DNA from: JBBARC01 sp040400005
Lineage (GTDB): Bacteria > Pseudomonadota > Alphaproteobacteria > Acetobacterales > Acetobacteraceae
Direction of reading: 5' to 3'
Assembly: GCA_040400005.1 (NCBI GenBank)
Contig: JBBARC010000006.1
Coordinates: forward strand, 1-64,000
DNA length: 64,000 nt
Shown here piece after piece: positions 1-7,904 of the stretch; the stretch's first letter is position 1; the number at the start of each line of letters is the position of its first letter. The translations under genes were made by a program, and so were the position numbers. The notes below the pieces were generated by a model. That model was not told the DNA's origin, searched no databases, and saw only the letters and a program-made list of their open reading frames with translations.

Positions 1-907
1 AAGGTCCTGCTGGCCCAGGGGGCTTGGGAGTTACCTTTTTCTTCAGAAAAAGAAGTTTCTTCCTTTTTGTGCTGGGCTTATCGCAAGCGCCGTAATGGGT
101 GAGCTGAACATCTGCGGGTAACTGCGCAGTAAGCAGCGCCTGCAGTTCCTGGGCGTGCAAATACTCGGGCATTAGCCGGCGCAGGGCGCCATCGCTGTTG
201 GTGGCGGGGTGGAAATACATTTCGGTTAGGCCGGGCTGAAGCTCCTCCATCAGGTCGCGCACCACATCGGGGGTCATTTCGCCAGTGTGGGCGAGGCCGG
301 CGATGCGGTCGTTGGTGACCAGGCCGGCGCGATTGGCTTGGCGGCGCAGAACGCGCGTCCATAGGGCCAACAGGCGATCGCCGAGTTCGGCATCGGGACC
401 GGGCGGTTCGTAGGGGATGCGGATGGCGCGCAGGCCGAATTCGCGGCCGATTTTTATCATTAGGCGGCCGATAAACGGGTGCAGATGCATGTGTTTATGG
501 GCGTTGACGTGATCCAGTTTTAGGCCGGTTGCGGCAAAAGCGCTGAACTGGGCGCGGATTTCGGTGACCAGCTGGCGTTTGGCGCGGCTGTTGAACGCGT
601 ATTTCAGGCCCAGGGCGAGCTGATCGGTTGGGAAGTGGCCGGTGTCGTCCACCAGTTCGCCGATTTTGTTGGGCGGCATAATGGCGGGGCCTTCGATCAC
701 CACCAGGTGCAGGCCGACGTGTAAATTGGGCAGGTTTTTGGCGCGGCGCACGGCATCCGCGGCTGCCGGGCCGGCCACCATCAGGCTGGCGCTGGTGAGG
801 ATACCGGCGCGGGCTGCCTGTTCCACCGCCTCGTTAATGGTGCTGGTGAGGCCGAAATCATCGGCGACCGTAATCAGGCGGCGGGGATTTGGGGGGCGGG
901 GGGCCAT
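1..907 (-). CDS. hpnK: Hopanoid biosynthesis deacetylase HpnK (YdjC/ChbG family), 3' end off the window
   Basis: Translated from the ATG at 907 on the minus strand, the frame stays open to the left edge, so no stop is visible. The N-terminus carries the YdjC/ChbG hallmark TVADDFGLT, and a second metal-binding motif HVNAHKHMHLHP follows near residue 150. The family removes acetyl groups from N-acetylated sugars. HpnK is known to deacetylate N-acetylglucosaminyl-bacteriohopanetetrol after HpnI has added the sugar. hpnI and hpnJ lie about 4 kb away on the same strand, separated by four unrelated genes, so hpnK is not in their operon. The last visible codons (THYGACDKPSTKRKKLLFLKKK) run into an AT-rich hairpin of the dispersed AGAAAAAG family, so the true stop may lie just outside or the reading may have been extended by the repeat. 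Confidence 0.87.
   Translation of the reverse strand, partial: MAPRPPNPRRLITVADDFGLTSTINEAVEQAARAGILTSASLMVAGPAAADAVRRAKNLPNLHVGLHLVVIEGPAIMPPNKIGELVDDTGHFPTDQLALGLKYAFNSRAKRQLVTEIRAQFSAFAATGLKLDHVNAHKHMHLHPFIGRLMIKIGREFGLRAIRIPYEPPGPDAELGDRLLALWTRVLRRQANRAGLVTNDRIAGLAHTGEMTPDVVRDLMEELQPGLTEMYFHPATNSDGALRRLMPEYLHAQELQALLTAQLPADVQLTHYGACDKPSTKRKKLLFLKKKVTPKPPGPAGP
35..52. repeat. Short AT-rich hairpin, half copy of the AGAAAAAG family
   Basis: The bases form a perfect 8-bp stem (CTTTTTCT / AGAAAAAG) around a 2-base loop. The same palindrome recurs near 25953, 32494-32637, 36150, 44340-44485 and 46560-46705. Here it lies inside the open 3' end of hpnK, giving it the lysine/leucine-rich tail. 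Confidence 0.75.
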
Positions 908-1051
908 GGCGCTTTGGATGCGGTGGCGTGGGGGCGGTGTCAACCTGTGTTGCGGTGGGGTATGGCGCGCTTGACTGGCCCGTAGGGCCGGGCATGTTCG
1001 GGCTAGGTGGGGTTAAGGCCGAGTCCTGCCGGTTAAGGGGTTTTGCCGAGC

Positions 1052-2509
1052 ATGAGTATTTTTGCGCGTAAGCCGGTGAATATGATGCTGGATGCGGCCG
1101 AAACCGATGCGCACGGCAATGTGCTGGAGCGGTCGCTCGGTTTGCGCAACCTGGTGATGTTCGGCGTGGGATCGGCGGTGGGTGTGTCACTGTTTGTGCA
1201 AACCGGGCCGGAAGCCGCAATACACGCCGGGCCGGCGGTTGCGCTTTCGTTTGTGCTGGCCAGTATCGCATGTTTGCTGGCGGCGTTGTGTTACGCGGAA
1301 TTTGCAGGCTTGGTGCCGGTTGCCGGCAGCGCCTATTCTTACGCCTATGCGACAATGGGCGAAGGGGTCGCCTGGCTGATTGGCTGGTGCTTGCTGCTGG
1401 AATATTTAATGAGCGGCGCGTTGGTGGCGATCGGCTGGTCGGGCTATTTTACCGCAACTTTGCACTCGTTTGGTATTAACCTGCCCGATGCGATCTCTGG
1501 CGCGCCCTTGGCGGTGGATCAGGCGACGGGGCATATTTTTGCCAGCGGCCGGGTGATTGATCTGCCGGCGATGCTGGTTACATTGTTTGTAAGCTGGCTG
1601 CTGCTGCGCGGCACCAAATTATCGGCGACGGTTAACGATGTGATTGTTGGCGCCAAGATCCTTGCCATTGTGGCGGTGGTGGTGGGGGCGGCGGGCTATG
1701 TTGATCCGCACCGCTGGGTGCCGTTTATTCCGCCTAACACCGGGGAAAGTGGCCATTTTGGTTTTTCCGGCGTTATGCGGTCAGCCGGGATTTTGTTTTT
1801 TGCGTATGTGGGGTTTGATTCGATTTCAACCCTGGGGCAGGAAACCAAGAACCCCCAAAAAACCATTCCCCTGGCGCTGATGCTGGCGCTGGCGATTTGT
1901 GTTGTGCTGTATGTGTCGGTGAGTTTGGTGATGACCGGCATTGCCGATTACCACACGTTAAATGTGGCAGACCCGATTGCGGAGGCGCTAAAACAACAAT
2001 CCGGCCATTTGGCCTGGGCGCGCTGGTGCGTGAGTATTGTTGCGGTGTTTGGGTTGTTATCCACGCTGCTGGTATCGCTGCTCGGCCAGGTGCGGATTTT
2101 TTACGCCATGGGCCGTGATGGGTTGTTGCCGGCGAGTTTCGCCAGTGTGCACCCGCGCTATAACACGCCGCATGTTGGCACCATTGTGACCGGCGTGGGG
2201 GCGGCGTTTTTTGCGGCCTTATTTCCGCTGGATTTGCTGGGCGATTTGGTTTCCATCGGCACGTTGCTGGCTTTTGCGGTGGTCTCTGGCGGGGTAATTA
2301 TTTTGCGCCACACCATGCCAGATGTGCCGCGGCCGTTTCGCACACCGTTTATGCCGTATACGCCGTTGCTGGCGATAGCCTCCTGTGTGGCGTTGATGTT
2401 TTCGCTATCGGGGGGCACCTGGTGGCGCTTGGTTTTGTGGCTGGTGATGGGCGGCGCGGTGTACGCAGCGTACGGCTACCGGCATTCGAAATTGCGTGCG
2501 GTCAAGTAG
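1052..2509 (+). CDS. APC-family amino acid permease
   Basis: The 485-residue product has the hydrophobic rhythm of a 12-14 helix transporter. The N-terminal segment RSLGLRNLVMFGVGSAVGVSLFV is typical of the cationic-amino-acid-transporter (CAT/YfnA) branch of the amino acid-polyamine-organocation superfamily, as is the middle segment FFAYVGFDSISTLGQE. It should be an inner-membrane importer of amino acids; the substrate cannot be read from sequence. A TTG start at 1043 is possible, but the ATG at 1052 is preferred because the purine-rich AAGGGG at 1035-1040 sits at a usable distance only from the latter. The gene is transcribed alone and divergently from hpnK. Its TAG stop (2507-2509) is supplied by the first bases of a REP palindrome. 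Confidence 0.88.
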   Translation: MSIFARKPVNMMLDAAETDAHGNVLERSLGLRNLVMFGVGSAVGVSLFVQTGPEAAIHAGPAVALSFVLASIACLLAALCYAEFAGLVPVAGSAYSYAYATMGEGVAWLIGWCLLLEYLMSGALVAIGWSGYFTATLHSFGINLPDAISGAPLAVDQATGHIFASGRVIDLPAMLVTLFVSWLLLRGTKLSATVNDVIVGAKILAIVAVVVGAAGYVDPHRWVPFIPPNTGESGHFGFSGVMRSAGILFFAYVGFDSISTLGQETKNPQKTIPLALMLALAICVVLYVSVSLVMTGIADYHTLNVADPIAEALKQQSGHLAWARWCVSIVAVFGLLSTLLVSLLGQVRIFYAMGRDGLLPASFASVHPRYNTPHVGTIVTGVGAAFFAALFPLDLLGDLVSIGTLLAFAVVSGGVIILRHTMPDVPRPFRTPFMPYTPLLAIASCVALMFSLSGGTWWRLVLWLVMGGAVYAAYGYRHSKLRAVK

Positions 2510-2650
2510 GGTGGGTTTTAACCCACCACCGCAAATTCATGATGCCGGTGAGCGGGCGTAATCGGCGATGGTGGGTTAAAATCCACCCTTGCTACCGCCA
2601 TTGGGAACCTAGCAATCGTAGGGCGGAAAAGCGAAGCGTCTTCCGCCATC
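2506..2650. repeat. REP/BIME cluster: two inverted REPs plus a variant
   Basis: GTAGGGTGGGTTTTAACCCACC at 2506-2527 and the inverted GGTGGGTTAAAATCCACC at about 2570-2587 are the same palindrome family as the array beside the RAYT transposase near 42 kb. A GTAGGG-headed palindrome with different arms (GGCGGAA...TTCCGCC) follows at 2617-2650. The cluster lies between convergent genes. Confidence 0.8.
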
Positions 2651-2724
2651 GCAAGCCGGCAACGGAAGCTTAAGGCGGGGGAATCTGAGGGCGGGCGCGC
2701 AATGAACTCCAAGCCCCCCCCCCC

Positions 2725-3912
2725 TTAACCGCCACCATCCACCAACGCGCGCACCTGCTGATAAAACGCCTCGCGCGCTGCAACCTCTGGCCCCATATAC
2801 GCATGCGGCCAATCAGCATTTGTCGCAATCACCAGATGGCGGGCGCGGTCAATAAAGATGCCCTGGCCAAAAATCCCCGCAGCCGCCACCGCGCCGTCAT
2901 CATACGTCCACCACTGATAGCCATAGCCATGCCCGGGCTCACCGGTTTCTTTTTGCTTTGTCGTGGCGTTGGCGAACCAATCCGGCGGCACGATCGGCGT
3001 GCCCCGCGCCACACCATTACCCAGCACAAACAGCCCAAAGCGGGCGAAATCGCGGGTGCGTGCCTGTAGGCAGCAGCCGGCGATTTCATGCCCGGTTTTG
3101 CCCAAAAGCCAGGTGGCGCCAGCCTCCATCCCGGCAGGGTGCCAGATTTTTGCCCGCAAATACTGCGCGAGTGTTTTGCCGGTGGCCGACGTCACCAGCA
3201 CACCGATCAGATTGGTCTCCCCAGTATTATAATGCCAAACCGTGCCGGCAGGGTGGGCGCGCGGCAGTTTGCGCATGTAGCTGACCGTGGCATCAACCCC
3301 TGCATCAGGGGTTGCCGTATTGAAGCGGGCGACATCGGAGTTGGGATTCTCGTAATCCTCGTTCCATTGCACGCCAGAACTCATTGTCAGCAATTGGCGC
3401 ACGGTGACCGTATCGTAGGCGGAGCCATGCAGATCGGGGATATAGCGGCCCAGCGTATCGTCGAGGCTTTTGATTGCACCATCCTGGATCGCAGCGCCCA
3501 CCAGGGTTGAGGTGAACGATTTGGCGACCGAAAAACTGGTCCAGCGATGGGTTGCGTCGAAGCCCAGGCCATAGCGTTCCACGCGGATTTTGCCGTCCTG
3601 CAAAATAACCAGTCCGGCCGCGTGCTGGCTTGTCATGTAGGCAGCAAGGCCAGGGATCACCAGCGGCTTGCCCGCCGGCAAGGGCAGCGGATCAGGTGCT
3701 GCGGCAATGTCGTGGGTGGCTGCCAGGAACGGCAAGCGATCCATGGCGCGGAAGGCGGCATCGCGTTGTGGTTGTGACCAGCTTAGCACATCGGGGTTGG
3801 TGGGGTGGGCGGCGAGCAAGCCACGCATATCCTGGTCGAGGCTGAGATACGTGGCACTACCGGCGAGGAACAGCGTGGCGGTGAGGCCGAGGGCGATTGT
3901 GCGCAGGCGCAT
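2725..3912 (-). CDS. Beta-lactamase-fold serine hydrolase (NylB/EstB-like)
   Basis: The 395-residue product starts with a hydrophobic signal or anchor segment (LRTIALGLTATLFLAGSATY). It then shows the serine-lysine pair in SFSVAKSFTSTLVG and the tyrosine motif WHYNTGETNLIG, which together are the SxxK and Y-N motifs of class-C beta-lactamase-like esterases and 6-aminohexanoate-dimer hydrolases. The tail GYGYQWW...GIFGQGIFID also fits that group. Predicted role: envelope or periplasmic serine hydrolase acting on an ester or amide; the substrate is unknown. The frame continues upstream to 4086, but those codons read through a REP element. The ATG at 3912 gives a proper signal peptide and has AGGAC just upstream. 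It stands alone, flanked by REP elements on both sides. Confidence 0.82.
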   Translation of the reverse strand: MRLRTIALGLTATLFLAGSATYLSLDQDMRGLLAAHPTNPDVLSWSQPQRDAAFRAMDRLPFLAATHDIAAAPDPLPLPAGKPLVIPGLAAYMTSQHAAGLVILQDGKIRVERYGLGFDATHRWTSFSVAKSFTSTLVGAAIQDGAIKSLDDTLGRYIPDLHGSAYDTVTVRQLLTMSSGVQWNEDYENPNSDVARFNTATPDAGVDATVSYMRKLPRAHPAGTVWHYNTGETNLIGVLVTSATGKTLAQYLRAKIWHPAGMEAGATWLLGKTGHEIAGCCLQARTRDFARFGLFVLGNGVARGTPIVPPDWFANATTKQKETGEPGHGYGYQWWTYDDGAVAAAGIFGQGIFIDRARHLVIATNADWPHAYMGPEVAAREAFYQQVRALVDGGG

Positions 3913-3941
3913 AGCGGGTCCTGTTGGGTTGTGAGAACGAA

Positions 3942-4092
3942 GTAGCGTGGGTTTTAACCCACGTGCGGGGCATAAGGCATGTTCCAAGCGAAGGTCGCAC
4001 GAGGCAGGGAGAAAATCCGTATGATGACGTGGAAATCTCTCCAAACAGAGGATGCGAAATGAGGAAATACGTGGGTTAAAACCCACGCTACG
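3942..4092. repeat. Inverted REP pair (BIME)
   Basis: GTAGCGTGGGTTTTAACCCACG at 3942-3963 and its inverse at 4070-4092 bracket about 105 bp between the serine hydrolase start and the cupin stop. Both share the 13-bp arm CGTAGCGTGGGTT with the 41.4-41.9 kb array. Confidence 0.85.
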
Positions 4093-4095
4093 TTT

Positions 4096-4560
4096 CTACG
4101 TGGTTTTTATGTTGTGCCAGTAAGGTACGGGGGTTTTTTCGTAACCCTCGGCCGTTAGCCGCACGCTGACGCGGTTGTTTTCCGGGTAGATAATCACATC
4201 GTGCGGGTTGCGTTCGCCGATCACCAGGTAGCGGCAGGTTTCACTGCCGCGGTTAATCATGGCATGCGCCACCGCCTGGCCGGCCGGAAAGCACACGTAA
4301 TCGCCAGCCACCATGGGGTATTCGGCATCGCCCAGCAGCACGGTCATGCTGCCTGCAAGCACATAGATATGTTCTTCTTCCAGCAAGTGATAATGGGCTG
4401 GGCTGCCTTGTTTGCCGGGCGGCAGTTCTTCCAGGCAAACGCCGACATGGCTGCCACCGCCGGCGTTGGTGAGTTCGCGGTATGTGAGGGCGAAGCGCGC
4501 GCCCTCAGCAAAGTCAGTGTGCGGCAGGCTAAGTGCTGCGAAAGGTGGAACCACGGCCAT
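4096..4560 (-). CDS. Cupin-domain protein
   Basis: The 154-residue protein contains a single cupin barrel. The first motif resembles GxxSPAHYHLLEEEHIYVLAGSMTVLLG, with the metal-ligand histidines in HYH and a glutamate eight residues later. The second motif is PAGQAVAHAMINRGSETCRYLVIGERNPHDVIIYPE, typical of small stand-alone cupins annotated as auxin-binding-like or sugar isomerase-like. The barrel usually binds a divalent metal. The substrate cannot be inferred. No partner gene is evident: REP elements separate it from the hydrolase downstream, and GC-rich hairpins lie between it and hpnJ. Confidence 0.75.
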   Translation of the reverse strand: MAVVPPFAALSLPHTDFAEGARFALTYRELTNAGGGSHVGVCLEELPPGKQGSPAHYHLLEEEHIYVLAGSMTVLLGDAEYPMVAGDYVCFPAGQAVAHAMINRGSETCRYLVIGERNPHDVIIYPENNRVSVRLTAEGYEKTPVPYWHNIKTT

Positions 4561-4579
4561 GTTATTGCCCCCCTCTTAA

Positions 4580-4642
4580 GTCATGGGGTCTGGGGCCCGC
4601 GGCCCCAGCGGGTCCAGGGCAGAGCCCTGGCCTTTCTTTCCC
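4580..4642 (-). terminator. GC-rich double hairpin after hpnJ
   Basis: Immediately downstream of the hpnJ stop are two nested stems, CCAGGGC-AGA-GCCCTGG and GGGGCC-GCGGGCCCC-like arms, at about 4583-4632. They probably end the hopanoid operon transcript. There is no good T-run on the minus strand, so intrinsic termination is only a proposal. Confidence 0.5.
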
Positions 4643-4645
4643 CTG

Positions 4646-6076
4646 TTATGCCGCATCCTTATGCCGTTCGCGAAGAAACTGGAAAAACTCCACCCCTTCG
4701 CGCAACCGCCGCTTCATCATCTGCGGGCTAGTCACCATTTCGCCAACGATGGAGGCAATTTTTGGCGCCCGGAAATAAAATCGCTTATAAAACGTTTCCA
4801 AATTATCAAAAATCTCAGTGTGGCTCAGATGCGGGTAGTGCAGGGGGGCGATTTGAATGCCGTGATCGTCGATCAGTTCGGCATTTTTCACATCCAGCCA
4901 GCCGTTTTCCACCGCCTGGTTGTATAGGAAAGTGCCAGGGTAGGGGGCGGCGAGGGACACCTGAATGGTGTGCGGGTTGATCTTAGTCGCCCATTTGATG
5001 GTTTGTTCGATGGTTTCTTTGGTTTCGCCGGGCAGGCCCATAATGAAGGTGCCGTGGATTTTAATCCCTAGCTCGTGGCAATCTTTGGTGAATTGCTCGG
5101 CAACTTCTATGCGCATGCCTTTTTTGATGTTGTACAAAATCTGCTGGTTGCCACTTTCGTAACCCACCAGCAGCAAGCGCAAGCCGTTGTCGCGCAGAAT
5201 TTTTAACGTATCGCGCGGCACGTTGGCTTTGGCGTTGCATGACCACACCACACCCAGCTTACCCAGCTCGCGCGCAATCGCTTCGGCACGCGGCAAATCA
5301 TCGGTAAAGGTATCGTCGTCAAAAAACCATTCTTTGGCTTGCGGAAACAGTTTTAGGCCGTTGCGAATTTCTTCGGCCACGTGGCCTGGGCTGCGCACGC
5401 GGTAGCGATGGCCACCGACGGTTTGCGGCCACAGGCAGAAGGTGCAGCGCGATTTGCAACCGCGGCCGGTGTAAAGCGACACGTAAGGGTGCATCAAATA
5501 GCCGATAAAATAATCTTCCATACGCAAATCGCGCTTGTAGACTTCGGTGACGAAGGGCAGCTGGTCCATATCTTCCAGCATGGCGCGTTCTTTATTGTGC
5601 ACGATATCGCCGTTGGCGTTGCGATAGGTGATGCCGTCGATATCGGCCCAAGGCCGATCTTCGGCGATTTCTTTAATGGTGAAATCGAATTCATTGCGCG
5701 CGACAAAATCAATCGCCGTGCTGCGCGCGATGCTTTCGCCGGGTTGCACCGCCACTTTGGCGCCGACCATGCCGATTTTAAGGCTCGGCTTGGCTGATTT
5801 TAAAGCTTCCGCCACTTTCACGTCGCTGGCAAAGCTTGGTGTGGAGGTATGGATAATCACCAATTCGTGATCTTTGGCCGCTTTTAGCACAGTATCCATG
5901 CCCAGGCGGGCCGGCGGTGCGTCGATCAACTTGCTGCCGGGGATTAAGGCTGCCGGTTGGGCCAACCACGTAGGGTACCAAAAGCTTTTAATTTCGCGTT
6001 TGGCCTGATAGCGCGACCCCGCGCCGCCATCGAAACCGTCGAATGACGGGGGCTGCAAAAACAGGGTCTTCATCAT
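4646..6076 (-). CDS. hpnJ: Hopanoid biosynthesis radical SAM protein HpnJ
   Basis: The 476-residue protein begins with a B12-binding-like Rossmann region (KTLFLQPPSFDGFDGGAGSR) and carries the radical SAM cysteine triad in GRGCKSRCTFC near residues 206-213. The SAM-binding segments follow (EWFFDDDTFTDDL, GTFIMGLPGETKET). HpnJ is known to convert the glucosamine head group of bacteriohopanetetrol into the five-membered cyclitol ether. Its start codon overlaps the hpnI stop (ATGATG at 6073-6076), so the two are translationally coupled. It is the last gene of the xseB-ispA-dxs-hpnM-hpnI-hpnJ run and is followed by GC-rich hairpins. Length and motif spacing fit the family, with no sign of damage. 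Confidence 0.95.
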   Translation of the reverse strand: MMKTLFLQPPSFDGFDGGAGSRYQAKREIKSFWYPTWLAQPAALIPGSKLIDAPPARLGMDTVLKAAKDHELVIIHTSTPSFASDVKVAEALKSAKPSLKIGMVGAKVAVQPGESIARSTAIDFVARNEFDFTIKEIAEDRPWADIDGITYRNANGDIVHNKERAMLEDMDQLPFVTEVYKRDLRMEDYFIGYLMHPYVSLYTGRGCKSRCTFCLWPQTVGGHRYRVRSPGHVAEEIRNGLKLFPQAKEWFFDDDTFTDDLPRAEAIARELGKLGVVWSCNAKANVPRDTLKILRDNGLRLLLVGYESGNQQILYNIKKGMRIEVAEQFTKDCHELGIKIHGTFIMGLPGETKETIEQTIKWATKINPHTIQVSLAAPYPGTFLYNQAVENGWLDVKNAELIDDHGIQIAPLHYPHLSHTEIFDNLETFYKRFYFRAPKIASIVGEMVTSPQMMKRRLREGVEFFQFLRERHKDAA

Positions 6077-7260
6077 CTGCGTGGTCCTTCTGCTGTGGCG
6101 TTTGCCAAGCTTATATCGGGGGGTGTCGCGTGGTGGGGACTAATGGTTGCCAGTATTTCGCCGCGCCAGGCGACGCGGTTACCGGTGTGGGCTGCCACCC
6201 ATACCACAACCGATAAAGCTTCGCGTAAAGGTGATAGCCATAACGGAGTTTTGGGAGCGGTTAAGGCGATCTCGATAGCCCGGCCCAACCCTGCACGCAA
6301 CGCAAAACACAGCGCCAGCAGGGTAAAAGCGGCCGGTGTCGGGCCAAGCAGAATGGCGGTGAGGGCCGCGAACACCAGCGGAAATTGCAGGATTGAGGCG
6401 GCAAACCCCAGCGGTTCCACCGATCGCACGGTGCGCGCCCAGCGCAATTCGTGGTGCCACAGGGCGGCCGGCGTTGTTTCAGCAAGTGTGGTTGCTGGGA
6501 TAGTGGGTGCAACACGCACGGCCAAGCCCAGGGCGGTAACGGCCCGGCCGAGCACGGCATCATCAGCCACAAACGGCAGCAAGGTGTTCAACCCGCCCGC
6601 GGCATCCAGCGTTTGGCGGGTCAGCGCCATAGTGGCGCCCAGGCAATCTTGCCGCCCTAGCGCACGCGCGAGCAGCGCTCCGGGCACAAAAATTTGCGCA
6701 ATGTGGGCACTGGCAAGGTTGGCAATTAGGCCGGCGCGCGGCCGGCGCCCGACATAATAGCTGGTCACCAGCCCGGTGCCGGGTTGGCCAAGCGTTGCGG
6801 TGACATGGCGCAAATAATCGGGCGCCACGTGCATATCGGAATCAGACATCACCAGCACATCGTGCGCCGCAAACGGCAGCATGTTGATCAGGTTTGATAC
6901 TTTGCGGTTGTGGCCATGCACAGTTGCATTCACCACAAGGTCCAGCCGCACATGCGGGTAGGCTGCCTGTAGCCGCTCAACCACCGCAATGGCGCGATCA
7001 TGCGGGCTTGCCACACCGCAGAGAATCTGCAGATTGGGCCAATCGAGTTGGCAAAAACTGGTCAGCGCCTCGGTGAGTAAAATTTCATCCCCGTGCAGCG
7101 GCTTTAGCACGGTGACACCAGGGCAGGTGGATGTTTTTGTGCGCGGCGTTTTGCGAAATGCGCGGGCCGCCCGCAAGCCTAACCCCGCCTGGGCAAAGCC
7201 GGCCATCGATGCCGCCGCAGGCAGGGCTGCCAGCACAGGCATTGCGGCGGCGGTTATCAT
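6073..7260 (-). CDS. hpnI: Hopanoid glycosyltransferase HpnI (GT21-like)
   Basis: The 395-residue membrane-associated glycosyltransferase resembles ceramide glucosyltransferases. It has an N-terminal hydrophobic segment, the nucleotide-binding stretch VLKPLHGDEILLTEALTSF, the metal-binding SDSDMHVAPDYL (D-x-D type), and HHELRWARTVR, matching the (Q/R)xxRW motif of processive family-2 enzymes. C-terminal hydrophobic helices follow. HpnI transfers N-acetylglucosamine from UDP-GlcNAc to bacteriohopanetetrol, giving the substrate for HpnK and then HpnJ. Its start overlaps the hpnM stop by one base, and its stop overlaps the hpnJ start, so all three are coupled in one transcript. Confidence 0.94.
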   Translation of the reverse strand: MITAAAMPVLAALPAAASMAGFAQAGLGLRAARAFRKTPRTKTSTCPGVTVLKPLHGDEILLTEALTSFCQLDWPNLQILCGVASPHDRAIAVVERLQAAYPHVRLDLVVNATVHGHNRKVSNLINMLPFAAHDVLVMSDSDMHVAPDYLRHVTATLGQPGTGLVTSYYVGRRPRAGLIANLASAHIAQIFVPGALLARALGRQDCLGATMALTRQTLDAAGGLNTLLPFVADDAVLGRAVTALGLAVRVAPTIPATTLAETTPAALWHHELRWARTVRSVEPLGFAASILQFPLVFAALTAILLGPTPAAFTLLALCFALRAGLGRAIEIALTAPKTPLWLSPLREALSVVVWVAAHTGNRVAWRGEILATISPHHATPPDISLANATAEGPRR

Positions 7261-7904
7261 CAGGGGGTAACCGTGCCGCCAGATTGGACTTTTACTTTCT
7301 CGGTCAGCATGGCGATTAACTTTTGCGCATCTTTTTCGCCGGCCAAGAGGGCACGAAAATCCGACCGCTGTACGGCAACCTGGCTTATTGTGCCATTGAT
7401 CAGCACATCCACCACCTGAAACGCGCCGCTTGCATTTTTGCGCATCACGTAAGCAATGCGGGTGATATCGCCATTGGGTGCGACCAGATCACTGGTGACA
7501 ATGCGATCATCGCCCAAGCTCCGGCTACCCGGTTCGACCTTGAAAACCGTGCTGGTATCATCACTAAAATTACCAACATAAGACGAAATTGTGTAAGCTC
7601 GGAACACCCGCAACAACGCCGCCTGTTCGGCAGTTGCAAGGTTTGCCCAGCGCAAACCGACGCTGGATTGCAGAAACTGGCTGACGTTAAAAACCCGGTC
7701 GATCACCGGGGCGAGGCCGGCAAACCGCTGATCGAACGAGGTTTTGCCAGCTTTACCAACCGCCACCAACCCGGCATTCAGCGCTGCCACCTGGGATGTT
7801 GCATCCGGTTCCGCCGCGCGTGCGCCACCGGCAAACACGCCTGTGTTCAGCAGGGCCAAACCCAAAACAACAGTGTTAAAGGCGCGGCGGGTAAGCAGGG
7901 TCAT
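7260..7904 (-). CDS. hpnM: HpnM, MlaC/Ttg2D-type periplasmic lipid-binding protein
   Basis: The 214-residue protein has a twin-arginine-like or Sec signal peptide (LTRRAFNTVVLGLALLNTGVFAGGARA) and a mature MlaC-like domain. That domain includes FNVSQFLQSSVGLRWANLATAEQAALLRVFRAY and the closing segment VVDVLINGTISQVAVQRSDFRALL. The family carries lipids across the periplasm, and members in hopanoid clusters are named HpnM and proposed to help deliver hopanoids to the outer membrane. The gene sits between dxs and hpnI with overlaps at both ends (ATGA with dxs, TGATG with hpnI). No Mla permease genes are visible nearby, so how it couples to an ABC transporter is unknown. Confidence 0.88.
   Translation of the reverse strand: MTLLTRRAFNTVVLGLALLNTGVFAGGARAAEPDATSQVAALNAGLVAVGKAGKTSFDQRFAGLAPVIDRVFNVSQFLQSSVGLRWANLATAEQAALLRVFRAYTISSYVGNFSDDTSTVFKVEPGSRSLGDDRIVTSDLVAPNGDITRIAYVMRKNASGAFQVVDVLINGTISQVAVQRSDFRALLAGEKDAQKLIAMLTEKVKVQSGGTVTP

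Noticed and set aside
2506..2650. Rho-independent terminator of the permease
   Set aside because: The palindrome lacks a T-run on the correct side and is shared with many loci, so it is better explained as REP.
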